From contig CANGJJ010000002.1 of assembly GCA_947454485.1 (NCBI GenBank), positions 310,001 through 374,000 on the forward strand: a stretch of 64,000 nucleotides of DNA, given 5' to 3'. The notes under the pieces are model-generated. The model made no database searches, was not told the DNA's origin, and saw only the letters and a list, made by a program, of their open reading frames with translations. Made by a program: the position numbers and the translations under genes. The stretch comes from Beijerinckiaceae bacterium. Its GTDB lineage: Bacteria; Pseudomonadota; Alphaproteobacteria; Rhizobiales; Beijerinckiaceae. Of the stretch, positions 47,417 to 57,062 are shown in pieces (position 1 is the stretch's first letter; the number at the start of each line of letters is the position of its first letter).

Positions 47417-47866
47417 ATGTCCACGCCTGCGCTCCCTTTGCACGGCACAGCCATTCTCCTGGGCGAGGCGGGTGTGCTGCTGCGCGGGGCCTCAGGCGCT
47501 GGCAAAAGCCAACTCGCCCTCGCCCTTGTGGCCGAAGCTCATGCGCGCGGCATGTTCGTGCGCCTCATCGGGGATGACCGCGTTTCGATCAGCGCTCAGG
47601 CCGGGCGGCTGGTGGTGCGGGGCCATCCGGCCATTGCCGGCAAGATCGAAGAGCGCGGCACGGGGATTGTGGCGCTCGAAACGTCGAAGGCGGCCATTCT
47701 GCGCTTTTTGGTCGATCTTGAGACAGACCCGCCCCGCTTGCCCTTGGTCGAGGCACCAGTGGCAGAACTCTGCGGCATAGACCTGCCCCTGCTCACGATG
47801 CGGGCCGGATTATCGCCTCAGGAACAGGCCCGGCGGGTGTTCGCCTTTATCAAACGCGCGCGATAA
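47417..47866 (+). CDS. hprK: Short HPr kinase/phosphorylase
   Basis: The 149-residue protein is the alphaproteobacterial short form of HprK, consisting only of the catalytic domain. The P-loop GASGAGKS (24-31) and the downstream IAGKIEERGTGIV signature are visible. It would phosphorylate and dephosphorylate HPr on Ser65. The N-terminal domain of Gram-positive HprK is absent, as is normal in this class. It sits directly after chvG, which links envelope signalling and PTS regulation in one transcript. Confidence 0.93.
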   Translation: MSTPALPLHGTAILLGEAGVLLRGASGAGKSQLALALVAEAHARGMFVRLIGDDRVSISAQAGRLVVRGHPAIAGKIEERGTGIVALETSKAAILRFLVDLETDPPRLPLVEAPVAELCGIDLPLLTMRAGLSPQEQARRVFAFIKRAR

Positions 47867-47964
47867 CGCGTATTTTGCTTGCCAAGTCCACCGCAATGCA
47901 CAAAATGCGGCACCCTCGCGACTGTTAAGGTCGGGCCGGAGCAATCCATGGGACGTCGTTCGAT

Positions 47965-48366
47965 ATGATCGGAATGGTGCTTGTAACCCATGGGCGGCTT
48001 GCGGCTGAGTTTCGCGCTGCGCTCGAACATGTGGTGGGTCCACAAAAGCAGGTGGAAGCCATCAACATCATGCCAGATGATGACATGGAGCAACGCCGCA
48101 AGGACATTATCGAGGCGATCCGCTCTGTCGATTCTGGTGCGGGTGTTGTTCTTCTGACCGATATGTTCGGCGGCACACCCTCCAATCTGGCGATTTCCGT
48201 AATGGAAGGCGCGCAGGTCGATGTGGTGGCGGGCATCAATCTGCCCATGTTGATCAAGCTGGCTTCGGTGCGTGACAGCTCATCCCTTGAACAAGCCGTT
48301 ATTCAGGCGCAAGATGCTGGCCGTAAATATATCTCGGTGGCCAGCCGGATCTTGAGCGGGAAATGA
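47965..48366 (+). CDS. PTS EIIA component, mannose family
   Basis: The 133-residue protein has the mannose-type IIA fold and the phosphorylatable His9 (VLVTHGRLA). The segment LLTDMFGGTPSNLA is characteristic. No sugar-specific IIB or IIC is nearby, so it is part of the regulatory, non-transporting PTS found in alphaproteobacteria (EI-Ntr, HPr, EIIAs). It starts 98 nt after hprK and its TGA overlaps the HPr ATG. Confidence 0.93.
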   Translation: MIGMVLVTHGRLAAEFRAALEHVVGPQKQVEAINIMPDDDMEQRRKDIIEAIRSVDSGAGVVLLTDMFGGTPSNLAISVMEGAQVDVVAGINLPMLIKLASVRDSSSLEQAVIQAQDAGRKYISVASRILSGK

Positions 48367-48689
48367 CGGACGATCCTTCAGACTGTGATTGCGCGATCAA
48401 TCTGCCTATCGAAGGCACGCAGGCGCGTGAATTTCCCATCATCAATCGCAAGGGGCTCCATGCCCGTGCGACGGCCAAATTCGTCCAATGCGTCGAAAGT
48501 TTCGATCAGGTGGAAGTCTTTGTCAGCCGCTGTGGTGAGACGGTGGGGGGTACCTCCATCATGGGCATTCTGACCTTGGGCGCAGGCATGGGCACATCGA
48601 TCACGGTGGCAGCACGCGGCGAACAGGCGGATGCTGTTCTTGATGCACTCGAAGCACTGGTGGCCAATCGCTTCGGCGAAGACGAGTAA
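48363..48689 (+). CDS. HPr phosphocarrier protein
   Basis: The 108-residue protein has an extra N-terminal stretch of about 20 residues with two Cys, then the HPr fold. His33 (KGLHARA) is the PEP-dependent site and Ser65 (GGTSIMGILTL) the regulatory site for HprK. Both are intact. It overlaps the EIIA gene by 4 nt. EI (ptsP) is not in the window. Confidence 0.95.
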   Translation: MTDDPSDCDCAINLPIEGTQAREFPIINRKGLHARATAKFVQCVESFDQVEVFVSRCGETVGGTSIMGILTLGAGMGTSITVAARGEQADAVLDALEALVANRFGEDE

Positions 48690-48725
48690 ACGACGCCGCC
48701 TCACGGCGGTGGGAGTCTGCGTTCC

Positions 48726-51700
48726 ATGATGATGCTTGCGCGACTGATCTTGATCGCGGTGGTGGCTATTTTGCCAGCACTCGGCATCAACGCCTACAAT
48801 GCCTATGAGCTGCGACAGACGCGCGTCGAGGAGATGAAGCGTCAGGCCTTCTATCATCTGCAAAGTGTCGCACGCGAGCTTGATCGGCTCATCGACGGCG
48901 TTCAGGCGAATATGGCGCTCGTCGTCAGCGCACGCGAATTGCACCAGACAAATCCTGACGACTGCGCCCGCTATCTTGAAAGCGTCACCGTGCGCGGCCG
49001 TGTCTTCAGCTCGCTGTCACTGACGGATATCACGGGCCGTGTGATCTGCAGCAATATTTCACCCTCGCCCATTGGCAATAATCTGTCAGACCGCGCAGCT
49101 TTTCAATTTGCCATTGCACGCAGCAGTTTTGCCGTTGGGAGCATGGTGATTGGGCGCGGCAATGGTCGTCGCCAATTGAATATGGCGCATGTGGTGAAGA
49201 ATGAGGCGGGCGAAGTCACCGGCGTCCTGACGGGCGGCATTGATATTGACTGGCTCAATCGCGAATTTGCCAATGTGCCACTCAACACAGAAGGCTCGCT
49301 GACAATTGCTGATCGCTTCGGCAATATTCTCGTGCGGTATCCTGAAAGCAATTTGATCGGCGAGATGATGCGACCAGAGATGCTCTGGACGCTGAAGGAA
49401 GCAAAAGGCGCGGTGGTTGAAATTCAGGGCCGCGACGGCAAGCAACGTTTTTCCGCCTATAGTCCTCCAGCTGAGCGCTCTTCCGAGCTTTTGATTGCAG
49501 CCTCTCTTGGTCGCTTTGAAACAATGGCGCCGATTGAGGAAGCCACCCGCCGCGGCTTTGTTCTGGCTCTGACGGGTTTGCTCTTGGCGGCTTTGGCTGC
49601 GGTGCTTGTTGGGCGCCGTTTTATTGCACGCCCTGTCTCCTTATTGCTGAGCGCGACAGAAAAATGGCGCACGGGCGATCGCGATGCGCGTGTCGAGACA
49701 CAGGGCATGCCGAGTGAATTTGCCAGTATCGGCAACGCTTTTAACAATCTTGTGTCTGCGGTGGACAGCAATGAACGCGCATTGCGCCGCAGCGTGCAGG
49801 AGATGCGCTCCATCTATGATTCCTCGCCAGTGGGTCTGGCGGTGCTCGACCGAGATCTGCGCTATCTCAATGCCAATGCCAGTATCAGCAGCATGAATTG
49901 TATTCGCCCTGTCGAGCCGGGGCTCCATTTGTCAGACACCGTGCCCCATATGCTCGATGTCTTGGTGCCGCTGTTTACACGCGTCTTTGAAACAGGCGAG
50001 CCGATCCAGAACGAAGAGGTCACACAAGACGGCCGTTCATGGATTTCCAATTATTATCCAGTCACGGCTGATGATGGCGAGGTGATTGCGGTCAGTTGCG
50101 CTGTTCTGGAGACGACCGCTCTCAATCGCGCTACAGACGAATTGGCACGTACCGAAGCCTGGATGAAGCTTGCGCAAGAGTCAGCGGGCATCGGCACTTG
50201 GGATTGGGATTTGGCGACAGGTCAGTTGCGCTGGTCGCTCCAGCAATTTGCGCTGCATGGATTGCCGCCTCACCCTGATGGCCTCTCAGTGCGCGAATGG
50301 TATGATTGCGTGAAAGCCGATGATCGCTCTGCCATGGATGTGGCCATTGGTGTCGCGATCACGCAGAAAGATCGCTACGATGTGGATTATCGTATCCTTG
50401 ATGCCACATCAGGCGAGACGCGATGGATTGCAACGCGCGGCCGCGTCATTCTCAATCCGCAGGGCCAGCCGGTGCGCCTCACAGGTGTGAGCTTTGATAC
50501 AAGCGAGCGCCACCGCGCCGAAGAATTGCTCGAACGCGCCAATGCCGATCTGGAGCAACGCGTCGCGCAGCGCACGGATGAGCTTGTTCGCGAAGTGCAA
50601 CGCCGCGAACGCGCGCAGGCGCAATTGCTGCAATCCCAAAAGAACGAAGCTCTGGGCCAGCTGACCGGCGGCATCGCGCATGACTTCAACAATCTTCTCT
50701 CGGCCATTCTCTCGAGTCTGTCGCTTTTGAAAAAGCGTCTGCCACAAGATGAGCGTCTGCAGCGCTATCTTGATAATGCATGGCGCGGTGCAGAGCGCGG
50801 TGCCTCTTTGACGCAGCGCATGCTGGCTTTCGCGCGCAAGCAAGATCTCAAGCCCCAGACAGTGGATGTGGAAGAGCTGCTGCGCGGCATGAGTGATCTG
50901 TTGCAAAGCTCCATCGGTCCGCAAATCCGCATCGAGATGCGCTTTGCCCCGCGCTTGCCTGCAATCGAGGTTGACCCCCATCAGCTGGAACTGGCGATCC
51001 TCAATCTCGCCGTCAATGCGCGCGATGCGATGCCAGATGGCGGTGAGCTGACCATCGTGGGCGATGAGCAAATCTATCAGGGCCAATCTTTCGTGCGCCT
51101 GCAGGTGCGCGACAGTGGCACAGGCATGGATGAGGTGACTGCGCAGCGCGCAATTGAGCCATTCTTCACGACGAAAGAGATTGGCAAAGGCACGGGGCTT
51201 GGCCTGTCCATGGTGCAGGGACTTGTGGCGCAGTCAGGCGGGCGCATTCACATCAAGACGGCGCTGGGCCAAGGCACGAATGTTGAACTCTGGTTGCCGT
51301 TGGCGCAGGCGGGGGCCATTTCCCCACCCAAGGCGCAGCAAGATCTGGGGCGCGCGCAAGCGCCCAGTCTGCGTGTGCTCATTGTGGATGATGATCCTCT
51401 GGTCTTGATGGGTACAGCTGATCTTGTTGAAGACCTCGGTCATCAGGTCCGTCAGGCGCCGTCAGCAGCTGATGCTTTGGCTCTTCTTGAGAGCGAAGAT
51501 TTTGATGTCGTGCTCAGCGATCAAGCCATGCCCGGCATGACAGGTGTGGAGCTTGCCGAAGAAATCGCGCGCCGCCAGCCCGATCTGCCGGTCATTCTGA
51601 CAACTGGCTATGCAGATATTTCGCAGTCCACATCGCTGACTTTGCGCCGGTTGTCGAAGCCCTTCTCGCAGAAAGATCTCGATCTGGTCTTGCGTGACAT

Positions 51701-51755
51701 CTTGACTCAATCGAGCAAAGTCGTGGCTCTGCGTCCGCGCAATCTCACGACTTGA
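48726..51755 (+). CDS. Hybrid sensor histidine kinase with periplasmic sensor, PAS domains and C-terminal receiver
   Basis: The 1009-residue protein has TM1 (about 4-20), a periplasmic Cache-like region (about 25-275), TM2 (about 278-296), HAMP, two PAS-type regions (about 362-470 and 480-595), a coiled coil (595-640), an H-box GGIAHDFNNLLSAIL (H652), an ATPase domain (NARDAMPDGGELT; KGTGLGLSMVQGL) and a receiver with VDDD and Asp932 (LSDQAMPG). No HPt domain or separate regulator is adjacent, so the output partner is unknown. The start could be any of three consecutive ATGs. It ends by overlapping pgi by 11 nt, convergently. Confidence 0.9.
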   Translation: MMMLARLILIAVVAILPALGINAYNAYELRQTRVEEMKRQAFYHLQSVARELDRLIDGVQANMALVVSARELHQTNPDDCARYLESVTVRGRVFSSLSLTDITGRVICSNISPSPIGNNLSDRAAFQFAIARSSFAVGSMVIGRGNGRRQLNMAHVVKNEAGEVTGVLTGGIDIDWLNREFANVPLNTEGSLTIADRFGNILVRYPESNLIGEMMRPEMLWTLKEAKGAVVEIQGRDGKQRFSAYSPPAERSSELLIAASLGRFETMAPIEEATRRGFVLALTGLLLAALAAVLVGRRFIARPVSLLLSATEKWRTGDRDARVETQGMPSEFASIGNAFNNLVSAVDSNERALRRSVQEMRSIYDSSPVGLAVLDRDLRYLNANASISSMNCIRPVEPGLHLSDTVPHMLDVLVPLFTRVFETGEPIQNEEVTQDGRSWISNYYPVTADDGEVIAVSCAVLETTALNRATDELARTEAWMKLAQESAGIGTWDWDLATGQLRWSLQQFALHGLPPHPDGLSVREWYDCVKADDRSAMDVAIGVAITQKDRYDVDYRILDATSGETRWIATRGRVILNPQGQPVRLTGVSFDTSERHRAEELLERANADLEQRVAQRTDELVREVQRRERAQAQLLQSQKNEALGQLTGGIAHDFNNLLSAILSSLSLLKKRLPQDERLQRYLDNAWRGAERGASLTQRMLAFARKQDLKPQTVDVEELLRGMSDLLQSSIGPQIRIEMRFAPRLPAIEVDPHQLELAILNLAVNARDAMPDGGELTIVGDEQIYQGQSFVRLQVRDSGTGMDEVTAQRAIEPFFTTKEIGKGTGLGLSMVQGLVAQSGGRIHIKTALGQGTNVELWLPLAQAGAISPPKAQQDLGRAQAPSLRVLIVDDDPLVLMGTADLVEDLGHQVRQAPSAADALALLESEDFDVVLSDQAMPGMTGVELAEEIARRQPDLPVILTTGYADISQSTSLTLRRLSKPFSQKDLDLVLRDILTQSSKVVALRPRNLTT

Positions 51756-53385
51756 GGGCGCGCCGCCAGCCAATCAATCCCGCTGTCGATCCATTCATGC
51801 CATCGAGCACAGAATGGCTGTCGGTGACTTTGGGAAGCAGGCCGTTGCACAGCTCCTTGCCCAGCTCCACGCCCCATTGATCAAAAGCATTGATGTCCCA
51901 CAGCACCGATTGCACAAAGACTTTGTGCTCATAGAGCGCAACAAGACGGCCCAGATTACGCGGCGTCAGTGATGTATAGATCAGCGTCGAGGAAGGCCGA
52001 TTGCCGGGGAAGGTCTTGTGGGGCGCAAGCCGTGCAACTTCGGCGGCGGGCAGGCCCTGCGCACAGAGCATCTGCTCGACGTCACTTTGCGTGCGTCCCT
52101 GCATCAAGGCCTCGCTTTGTGCGAGGCAATTGGCAAAGAGCAATTCATGGTGATGCGCATCAGCGCTTGTCGGCTCTGCAGCCACGATGAAATCAACCGG
52201 CACAATATCTGTGCCTTGGTGCAACATCTGGAAGAAGGCATGCTGGCCATTGGTGCCAGCCTCGCCCCAGATGACAGGCGCTGTGGCGAGCGTGACGGGT
52301 GATCCATCGCGCCGCACCGACTTACCATTTGATTCCATATCGAGCTGTTGCAAATAAGCAGGGAAGCGCGCGAGCCGCTGATCATAGGGAATGACGGCCT
52401 GCGACCCATAGCCCCAAATATTGCGATACCAGACGCCCAGAAGCCCCATCAGAACGGGGATATTGGCGTCGAGCGGTGCCTCTTCGAAATGCCGGTCGAT
52501 ATCAAAACCGCCGTGCAAAAATTCTTCGAAATGGTCTGGTCCGATGAAAATGGCGAGCGCCAATCCAATCGAGGACCACATGGAATAACGTCCGCCCACC
52601 CAATCCCACATAGCGAAGACGCGCTCAGGCGCGATGCCAAATTGCGCGACCAGATCAAGCTTGGTGGAGACAGCCGCAAAATGATCACGCACCGCCTCTT
52701 CACCCAAAGTCCGCGCGACCAAAGCGCGTGCGCTTTGCGCATTGGCCATGGTCTCTTGGGTGGTGAAGGTCTTGGACGAGATGATGAAGAGTGTGCGCGA
52801 TAGATCAAGCCCACGCACTGTGTCGGCCAGGTCTGCACCATCGACATTGGAGACGAAATGCGCACTCAGCCCATCTTGCGCGAAAGGCGACAAAGCGCGC
52901 GCGGCCATGGCCGGTCCCAGATCCGATCCGCCAATACCAATATTGACGATATGCGCAAAGCGCTCGCCCGTTGCGCCTTTGATCGCGCCGCTGCGAATGG
53001 CGCGCGCAAAATCATATAGCTTGGCGCGCTCACGTTGGACGAGGCTGGCGACCGGTTCGCCCTTGGCGCTCATCGCGGGACCAAAGTTGCGCAGGGCCAT
53101 ATGCAACGCGGCGCGGTCTTCGGTATTATTGACGGCCTCGCCTGCAAAGAGTGCAGCGCGGCGATCTTCAATCTGCGCGGCTCGTGCCAGCGACATCAGA
53201 TGGCCGAGCGTGACATCGCTGGCCCGGTGCTTGGAATAATCAAACAGGAAGCCCGGCAGCTGCACCTGATAGCGCGCAAAGCGGGTCGGGTCGCTGGCGA
53301 AGAAATCAGCGATCCTGTGATGGGAGATGTCGACACGATGCGCCTCAAGGGCGGCGATGGCGGCGGCGACAGAGTGATCAGGCAT
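51745..53385 (-). CDS. pgi: Glucose-6-phosphate isomerase
   Basis: Pgi interconverts glucose-6-P and fructose-6-P. The 546-residue product has both family signatures: DWVGGRYSMWSSIGL and GSQAVIPYDQRLARFPAYLQ, plus GEAGTNGQHAFFQMLHQGT, which holds the catalytic residues. The ATG at 53385 gives the canonical length; the frame extends 33 codons upstream without conserved content. It is divergent from the ABC-F gene, with about 118 nt between starts. Confidence 0.97.
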   Translation of the reverse strand: MPDHSVAAAIAALEAHRVDISHHRIADFFASDPTRFARYQVQLPGFLFDYSKHRASDVTLGHLMSLARAAQIEDRRAALFAGEAVNNTEDRAALHMALRNFGPAMSAKGEPVASLVQRERAKLYDFARAIRSGAIKGATGERFAHIVNIGIGGSDLGPAMAARALSPFAQDGLSAHFVSNVDGADLADTVRGLDLSRTLFIISSKTFTTQETMANAQSARALVARTLGEEAVRDHFAAVSTKLDLVAQFGIAPERVFAMWDWVGGRYSMWSSIGLALAIFIGPDHFEEFLHGGFDIDRHFEEAPLDANIPVLMGLLGVWYRNIWGYGSQAVIPYDQRLARFPAYLQQLDMESNGKSVRRDGSPVTLATAPVIWGEAGTNGQHAFFQMLHQGTDIVPVDFIVAAEPTSADAHHHELLFANCLAQSEALMQGRTQSDVEQMLCAQGLPAAEVARLAPHKTFPGNRPSSTLIYTSLTPRNLGRLVALYEHKVFVQSVLWDINAFDQWGVELGKELCNGLLPKVTDSHSVLDGMNGSTAGLIGWRRALKS

Positions 53386-53503
53386 TCCAGGGTCCCGGAT
53401 GGAGGGTTCGACTACCTTAACAAGGAAGAAGGCAAAAAAGAGTTTCACTCCCCCCGGCCCTCTGGCCCTATTCGGGACGCTCAAGATCGCCTAAACCGCC
53501 CCT

Positions 53504-55309
53504 ATGGCTCCTCCTCTTCTGACCCTCCAAGACATCTGGCTCACCATTTCCGGCAAACCGCTGCTGGAGGGGGCAGAGCTGTCGGTCTCGCCCGGCGAGC
53601 GCCTCGCCTTGGTCGGGCGCAATGGTTCGGGCAAATCCACTTTGCTCAAAATTGCCGCCGGACAGGTGGAGAGTGATAAGGGCGTGCGGTTTTTCCAGCC
53701 CGATGCCACCGTGCGCTATCTGGCGCAGGAGCCTGATCTGACGGGCTTTGAGACCACTCTGGCCTATGTGGAGGCGGGGCTTGGCCCCAGCGATCCAGAC
53801 TATCGCGCCCGCTATTTGCTCGAACAGCTCGGCCTGACAGGCGAGGAGAACCCTGCCCATCTGTCGGGCGGTGAGGCCCGCCGCGCGGCCATCGCCCGTG
53901 TTCTGGCCCCTGAGCCCGATGTGCTGCTCCTCGACGAGCCGACCAACCATCTCGACTTGCCGGTCATTGAATGGCTCGAAAAAGAGCTGAAGAGCCTGCG
54001 CTCGGCGCTTGTCATCATCAGCCATGACCGCCGCTTTTTGCAGACCCTCTCCAATGCGACCCTCTGGCTCGACCGGGGTCAGACGCGGCGCATGGACCGT
54101 GGCTTTGGCGAATTTGAAACCTGGCGCGATCAGGTGCTCGAAGAAGAAGAGCGCGACCGCCACAAGCTCGACCGCCTCATTGCCAATGAGGAACATTGGG
54201 TGCGCCACGGCGTCAGCGCGCGCCGCAAGCGCAATATGGGCCGCATGGCGCGGCTCGCAGATTTGCGCGGTCAGGTGCGCGATCAGCGCAAAGTGCAAGG
54301 CGATGTGCAGATCAGCGTTGCCGATGCTGGCACATCGGGCAAGCTCGTCATCGAGGCGGAGACTATTTCCAAGACCTATGGCGATCGGGCGATTGTCGGC
54401 TCTTTCTCAACGCGCATCTTGCGTGGTGATCGCATCGGCGTTGTGGGTGCCAATGGCGCGGGCAAGACGACTTTGATCTCCATGCTCACGGGTGCGCTCG
54501 AGCCTGATACGGGCCATGTGCGCATCGGTGCCAATGTGCAAATGGCGAGCTTGGATCAGCGCCGCTTCTCGCTCAAAGCAGATGATACATTGAAAGATGT
54601 GCTCACAGGTGGCGGCGGCGAATTCGTCGAGATCAATGGCGAGCGCAAACATGTCATCGGCTATATGAAAGACTTTCTCTTCACGCCCGAACAAGCGCGC
54701 ACACCCGTCTCGCGGCTGTCAGGTGGTGAGCGTGGCCGTCTTGTTCTGGCGCGCGCTTTATCGCTGCCCTCAAATCTGTTGGTGCTCGACGAGCCGACCA
54801 ATGATCTTGATCTGGAAACGCTCGATCTCTTGCAGGAAATGCTCGGCGATTATCCCGGCACTGTGATTGTCGTCAGCCATGATCGTGATTTCCTCGACCG
54901 CGTCGCAACCTCCATCATGGTCAGCGAAGGCGATGGTCTGTGGATGGAATATGCTGGCGGCTATAGCGATATGGTGGCTCAGCGCGGCTTTGGCGTGGGT
55001 GGCGAAGCTACCAAAAAAGAGCGCGACAAAAAATCCGCCGCCGTCACGCGCCCTGCCGGCACGAACAATCAGAAGAAGCTGTCATTCAAGCAAAAACATG
55101 CGCTGGAAACCATCCCCGGCCGCATCGAAGAGATGCGCGCCAAACAGGGTCTGTTGCAGCAAAAACTCGATGATCCAGATTTCTATGTGAAGGACGCGCC
55201 GGGCTTTGCCAAGGCAACGCAGGCCTATGGCGATCTGCAAAAGCAAATCGACAAGGCCGAGCAGGAATGGCTCGAGCTTGAGATGTTGCGTGAGGAGTTG
55301 GAGGGCTAG
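53504..55309 (+). CDS. ABC-F family ATPase, Uup type
   Basis: The 601-residue soluble protein has two ABC domains: Walker A GRNGSGKST and signature LSGGEARRAA (first), GANGAGKTT and LSGGERGRLVLARAL (second), with LLLDEPTNHLD and LVLDEPTNDLD as Walker B. An inter-domain linker and a C-terminal coiled coil (about 530-600: KKLSFKQKHALETIPGRIEE) match Uup, which acts on DNA or ribosomes rather than in transport. The ATG has no obvious Shine-Dalgarno and lies close after a divergent promoter region. Confidence 0.93.
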   Translation: MAPPLLTLQDIWLTISGKPLLEGAELSVSPGERLALVGRNGSGKSTLLKIAAGQVESDKGVRFFQPDATVRYLAQEPDLTGFETTLAYVEAGLGPSDPDYRARYLLEQLGLTGEENPAHLSGGEARRAAIARVLAPEPDVLLLDEPTNHLDLPVIEWLEKELKSLRSALVIISHDRRFLQTLSNATLWLDRGQTRRMDRGFGEFETWRDQVLEEEERDRHKLDRLIANEEHWVRHGVSARRKRNMGRMARLADLRGQVRDQRKVQGDVQISVADAGTSGKLVIEAETISKTYGDRAIVGSFSTRILRGDRIGVVGANGAGKTTLISMLTGALEPDTGHVRIGANVQMASLDQRRFSLKADDTLKDVLTGGGGEFVEINGERKHVIGYMKDFLFTPEQARTPVSRLSGGERGRLVLARALSLPSNLLVLDEPTNDLDLETLDLLQEMLGDYPGTVIVVSHDRDFLDRVATSIMVSEGDGLWMEYAGGYSDMVAQRGFGVGGEATKKERDKKSAAVTRPAGTNNQKKLSFKQKHALETIPGRIEEMRAKQGLLQQKLDDPDFYVKDAPGFAKATQAYGDLQKQIDKAEQEWLELEMLREELEG

Positions 55310-55382
55310 GCGCAAGTCTGCCTCTTGCATTCGCCCTCCGCACGGGCATGATCAGCGAGAAAGACCATCACAGGGGGATTCC

Positions 55383-56093
55383 ATGGCAGGCCGTTCCGTT
55401 CTCGCAGCGCTTTTGTGTCTCGCCCTCAGTGGCCCTGTCCTCGCGCAAGACTATAGCGCCATTCTCGCCAGCCCCGAGCGCAGCGATGCTGACCGCCAGA
55501 ATGATCCCAAGCGCAAAGCCGATCAGTTCCTGCCCTTCATCGGGGCCAAGAGCGGCATGGTCGCGCTCGATATGGCCGCAGGTGGTGGCTATACGACTGA
55601 GCTTCTGGCGCGCAGTGTGGGCGCAACGGGCAAAGTCTATGCGCAGGCCCCGCGCGCCTCAGATCGTTTGAAGCAGCGCCTCGAAACACCCGCGATGAAA
55701 AATGTGACGCTGCTTGAGCGCCCCTTTGATGATCCGGTGCCCGCCGAAGTGAAGGGGGTCGATCTCGTCACCTTCTTCTTCAATTATCACGACACGACTT
55801 TCATGGAGGTTGATCGCGCGCGTATGAACAAGGCTGTGTTCAATGCGCTGAAGCCCGGCGGTATCTATGTGCTCGCCGATCATGCCGCGCGGCCCGAAGA
55901 TGGCATCGCGGTCGGTAAGACTTTGCACCGTATTGCTGAGGCGTCTTTGCGTGCGGAGATTGAGGCAGCTGGCTTCAAGCAGATTGCGAGCGGCGACTTC
56001 CTGCGCAACCCTGATGATCCGCGCACCGAATCCTCTGGCCGCAACACAGTGCGCAATGATGAATTCGTGCTGAAATTCCAAAAGCCGATGTGA
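55383..56093 (+). CDS. Exported class I SAM-dependent methyltransferase-like protein
   Basis: The 236-residue protein begins with a clear signal peptide (about 1-22: a hydrophobic core ending GPVLAQDY), followed by a Rossmann methyltransferase domain with motif I ALDMAAGGGYTTELLA, an acidic DLVTFFFNYHDT segment and a LKPGGIYVLADHAAR post-motif. AGGGGGA precedes the ATG at 55383. The family is seen in other proteobacteria but its role is unknown; SAM is not expected in the periplasm, so the ligand or location is puzzling. It converges on the ABC permease gene with 12 nt between stops. Confidence 0.85.
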   Translation: MAGRSVLAALLCLALSGPVLAQDYSAILASPERSDADRQNDPKRKADQFLPFIGAKSGMVALDMAAGGGYTTELLARSVGATGKVYAQAPRASDRLKQRLETPAMKNVTLLERPFDDPVPAEVKGVDLVTFFFNYHDTTFMEVDRARMNKAVFNALKPGGIYVLADHAARPEDGIAVGKTLHRIAEASLRAEIEAAGFKQIASGDFLRNPDDPRTESSGRNTVRNDEFVLKFQKPM

Positions 56094-56105
56094 GGATGCG
56101 CGCCC

Positions 56106-57062
56106 TTAAGCGCGCACCTCTTGGCGTTGGAACATGATATAGGCAATGGTGAAGAGCAGGATGAAACCTGCGAGCAGGCCCGTCACTTGCGGCCACACCA
56201 GCGCGAGGCTCTCCGCCAAAGGCAGGGGGCCTGAGATCGCGCCCTGCAATTGTTGCGGCAGCAAAATGCCAAGGCTCTGACCGCGCTCGCCCGGATTAAG
56301 AAAGGCCAGCGCTGCTTCGGAGAAGAGCATATTGGGCGAGATGCGCCCAAGCCCCAATCCCGTCTCCACCGCACTGATGAGACCTGCGACATCATAAGGA
56401 TCAGCAGGCGAGATCACCTGAACGAGGATCTTGACGATCATCGTCCAGAAGAAAGCAAAGAACAGCCAGACCGCGAGTGATGCGAGAGCCGCTGTCGCTG
56501 TCGAGCGAAAGGCGACAGAGAAGAGCATGGCGAGCGCCATCCACACACCACCATAGGCAATGGCGGCGATGAGGAAGCAGAGCGAGCGCAAAGATTCTTC
56601 TGTGCTGGGCGGCAGGCCGAGCAGGAAAATCGCAAGACCAATGACGAAGAGCCAGAGCGCTGCCAAAGTCACCGCCAGTGTCGCAAGCCCCGCCATGAAT
56701 TTTCCGAACAACAGCGCATCGCGATAGATCGGCTGCGCGAGAATACGGCTCATCGTCTTTCGGTTGAACTCGCTATTGATCGCATCAAAGCCAAGCGAAA
56801 TGGCGACGATGGGAATGAGCAGACCCAGAAAAGCAACAAAGGACGGCAGCGGATCTTGCGCGCTGGTGAAGATGCGCAAAAAGACGAAAGGATCTTCGCC
56901 AATCGTATCGCGCACCTGACCGATGGTGGCATAAACCGCGCCCGCACCTGTGATGAAGATGAGAATTTCGAGCAGGCGCATGCGTGTGCTGGCCAGATTA
57001 TCGGCCAGCTCTTTCATCATCACCGTGCCTGCACCTGCCAGTGCTGAGCCTTCACGACGCAT
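56106..57062 (-). CDS. ABC-2 type transporter permease (NosY-like)
   Basis: The 318-residue protein has about six membrane segments in ABC-2 order, with a long first loop between TM1 (about 30-50) and TM2, and FNRKTMSRILAQPIYRDALLFGK, the cytoplasmic coupling-helix-like stretch of NosY/GldF permeases. The ATG at 57062 overlaps the end of the ATPase gene by 11 nt, so the two are coupled. Together with the ATPase and the NEW3 protein it forms a putative exporter; the substrate is unknown. Confidence 0.87.
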   Translation of the reverse strand: MRREGSALAGAGTVMMKELADNLASTRMRLLEILIFITGAGAVYATIGQVRDTIGEDPFVFLRIFTSAQDPLPSFVAFLGLLIPIVAISLGFDAINSEFNRKTMSRILAQPIYRDALLFGKFMAGLATLAVTLAALWLFVIGLAIFLLGLPPSTEESLRSLCFLIAAIAYGGVWMALAMLFSVAFRSTATAALASLAVWLFFAFFWTMIVKILVQVISPADPYDVAGLISAVETGLGLGRISPNMLFSEAALAFLNPGERGQSLGILLPQQLQGAISGPLPLAESLALVWPQVTGLLAGFILLFTIAYIMFQRQEVRA

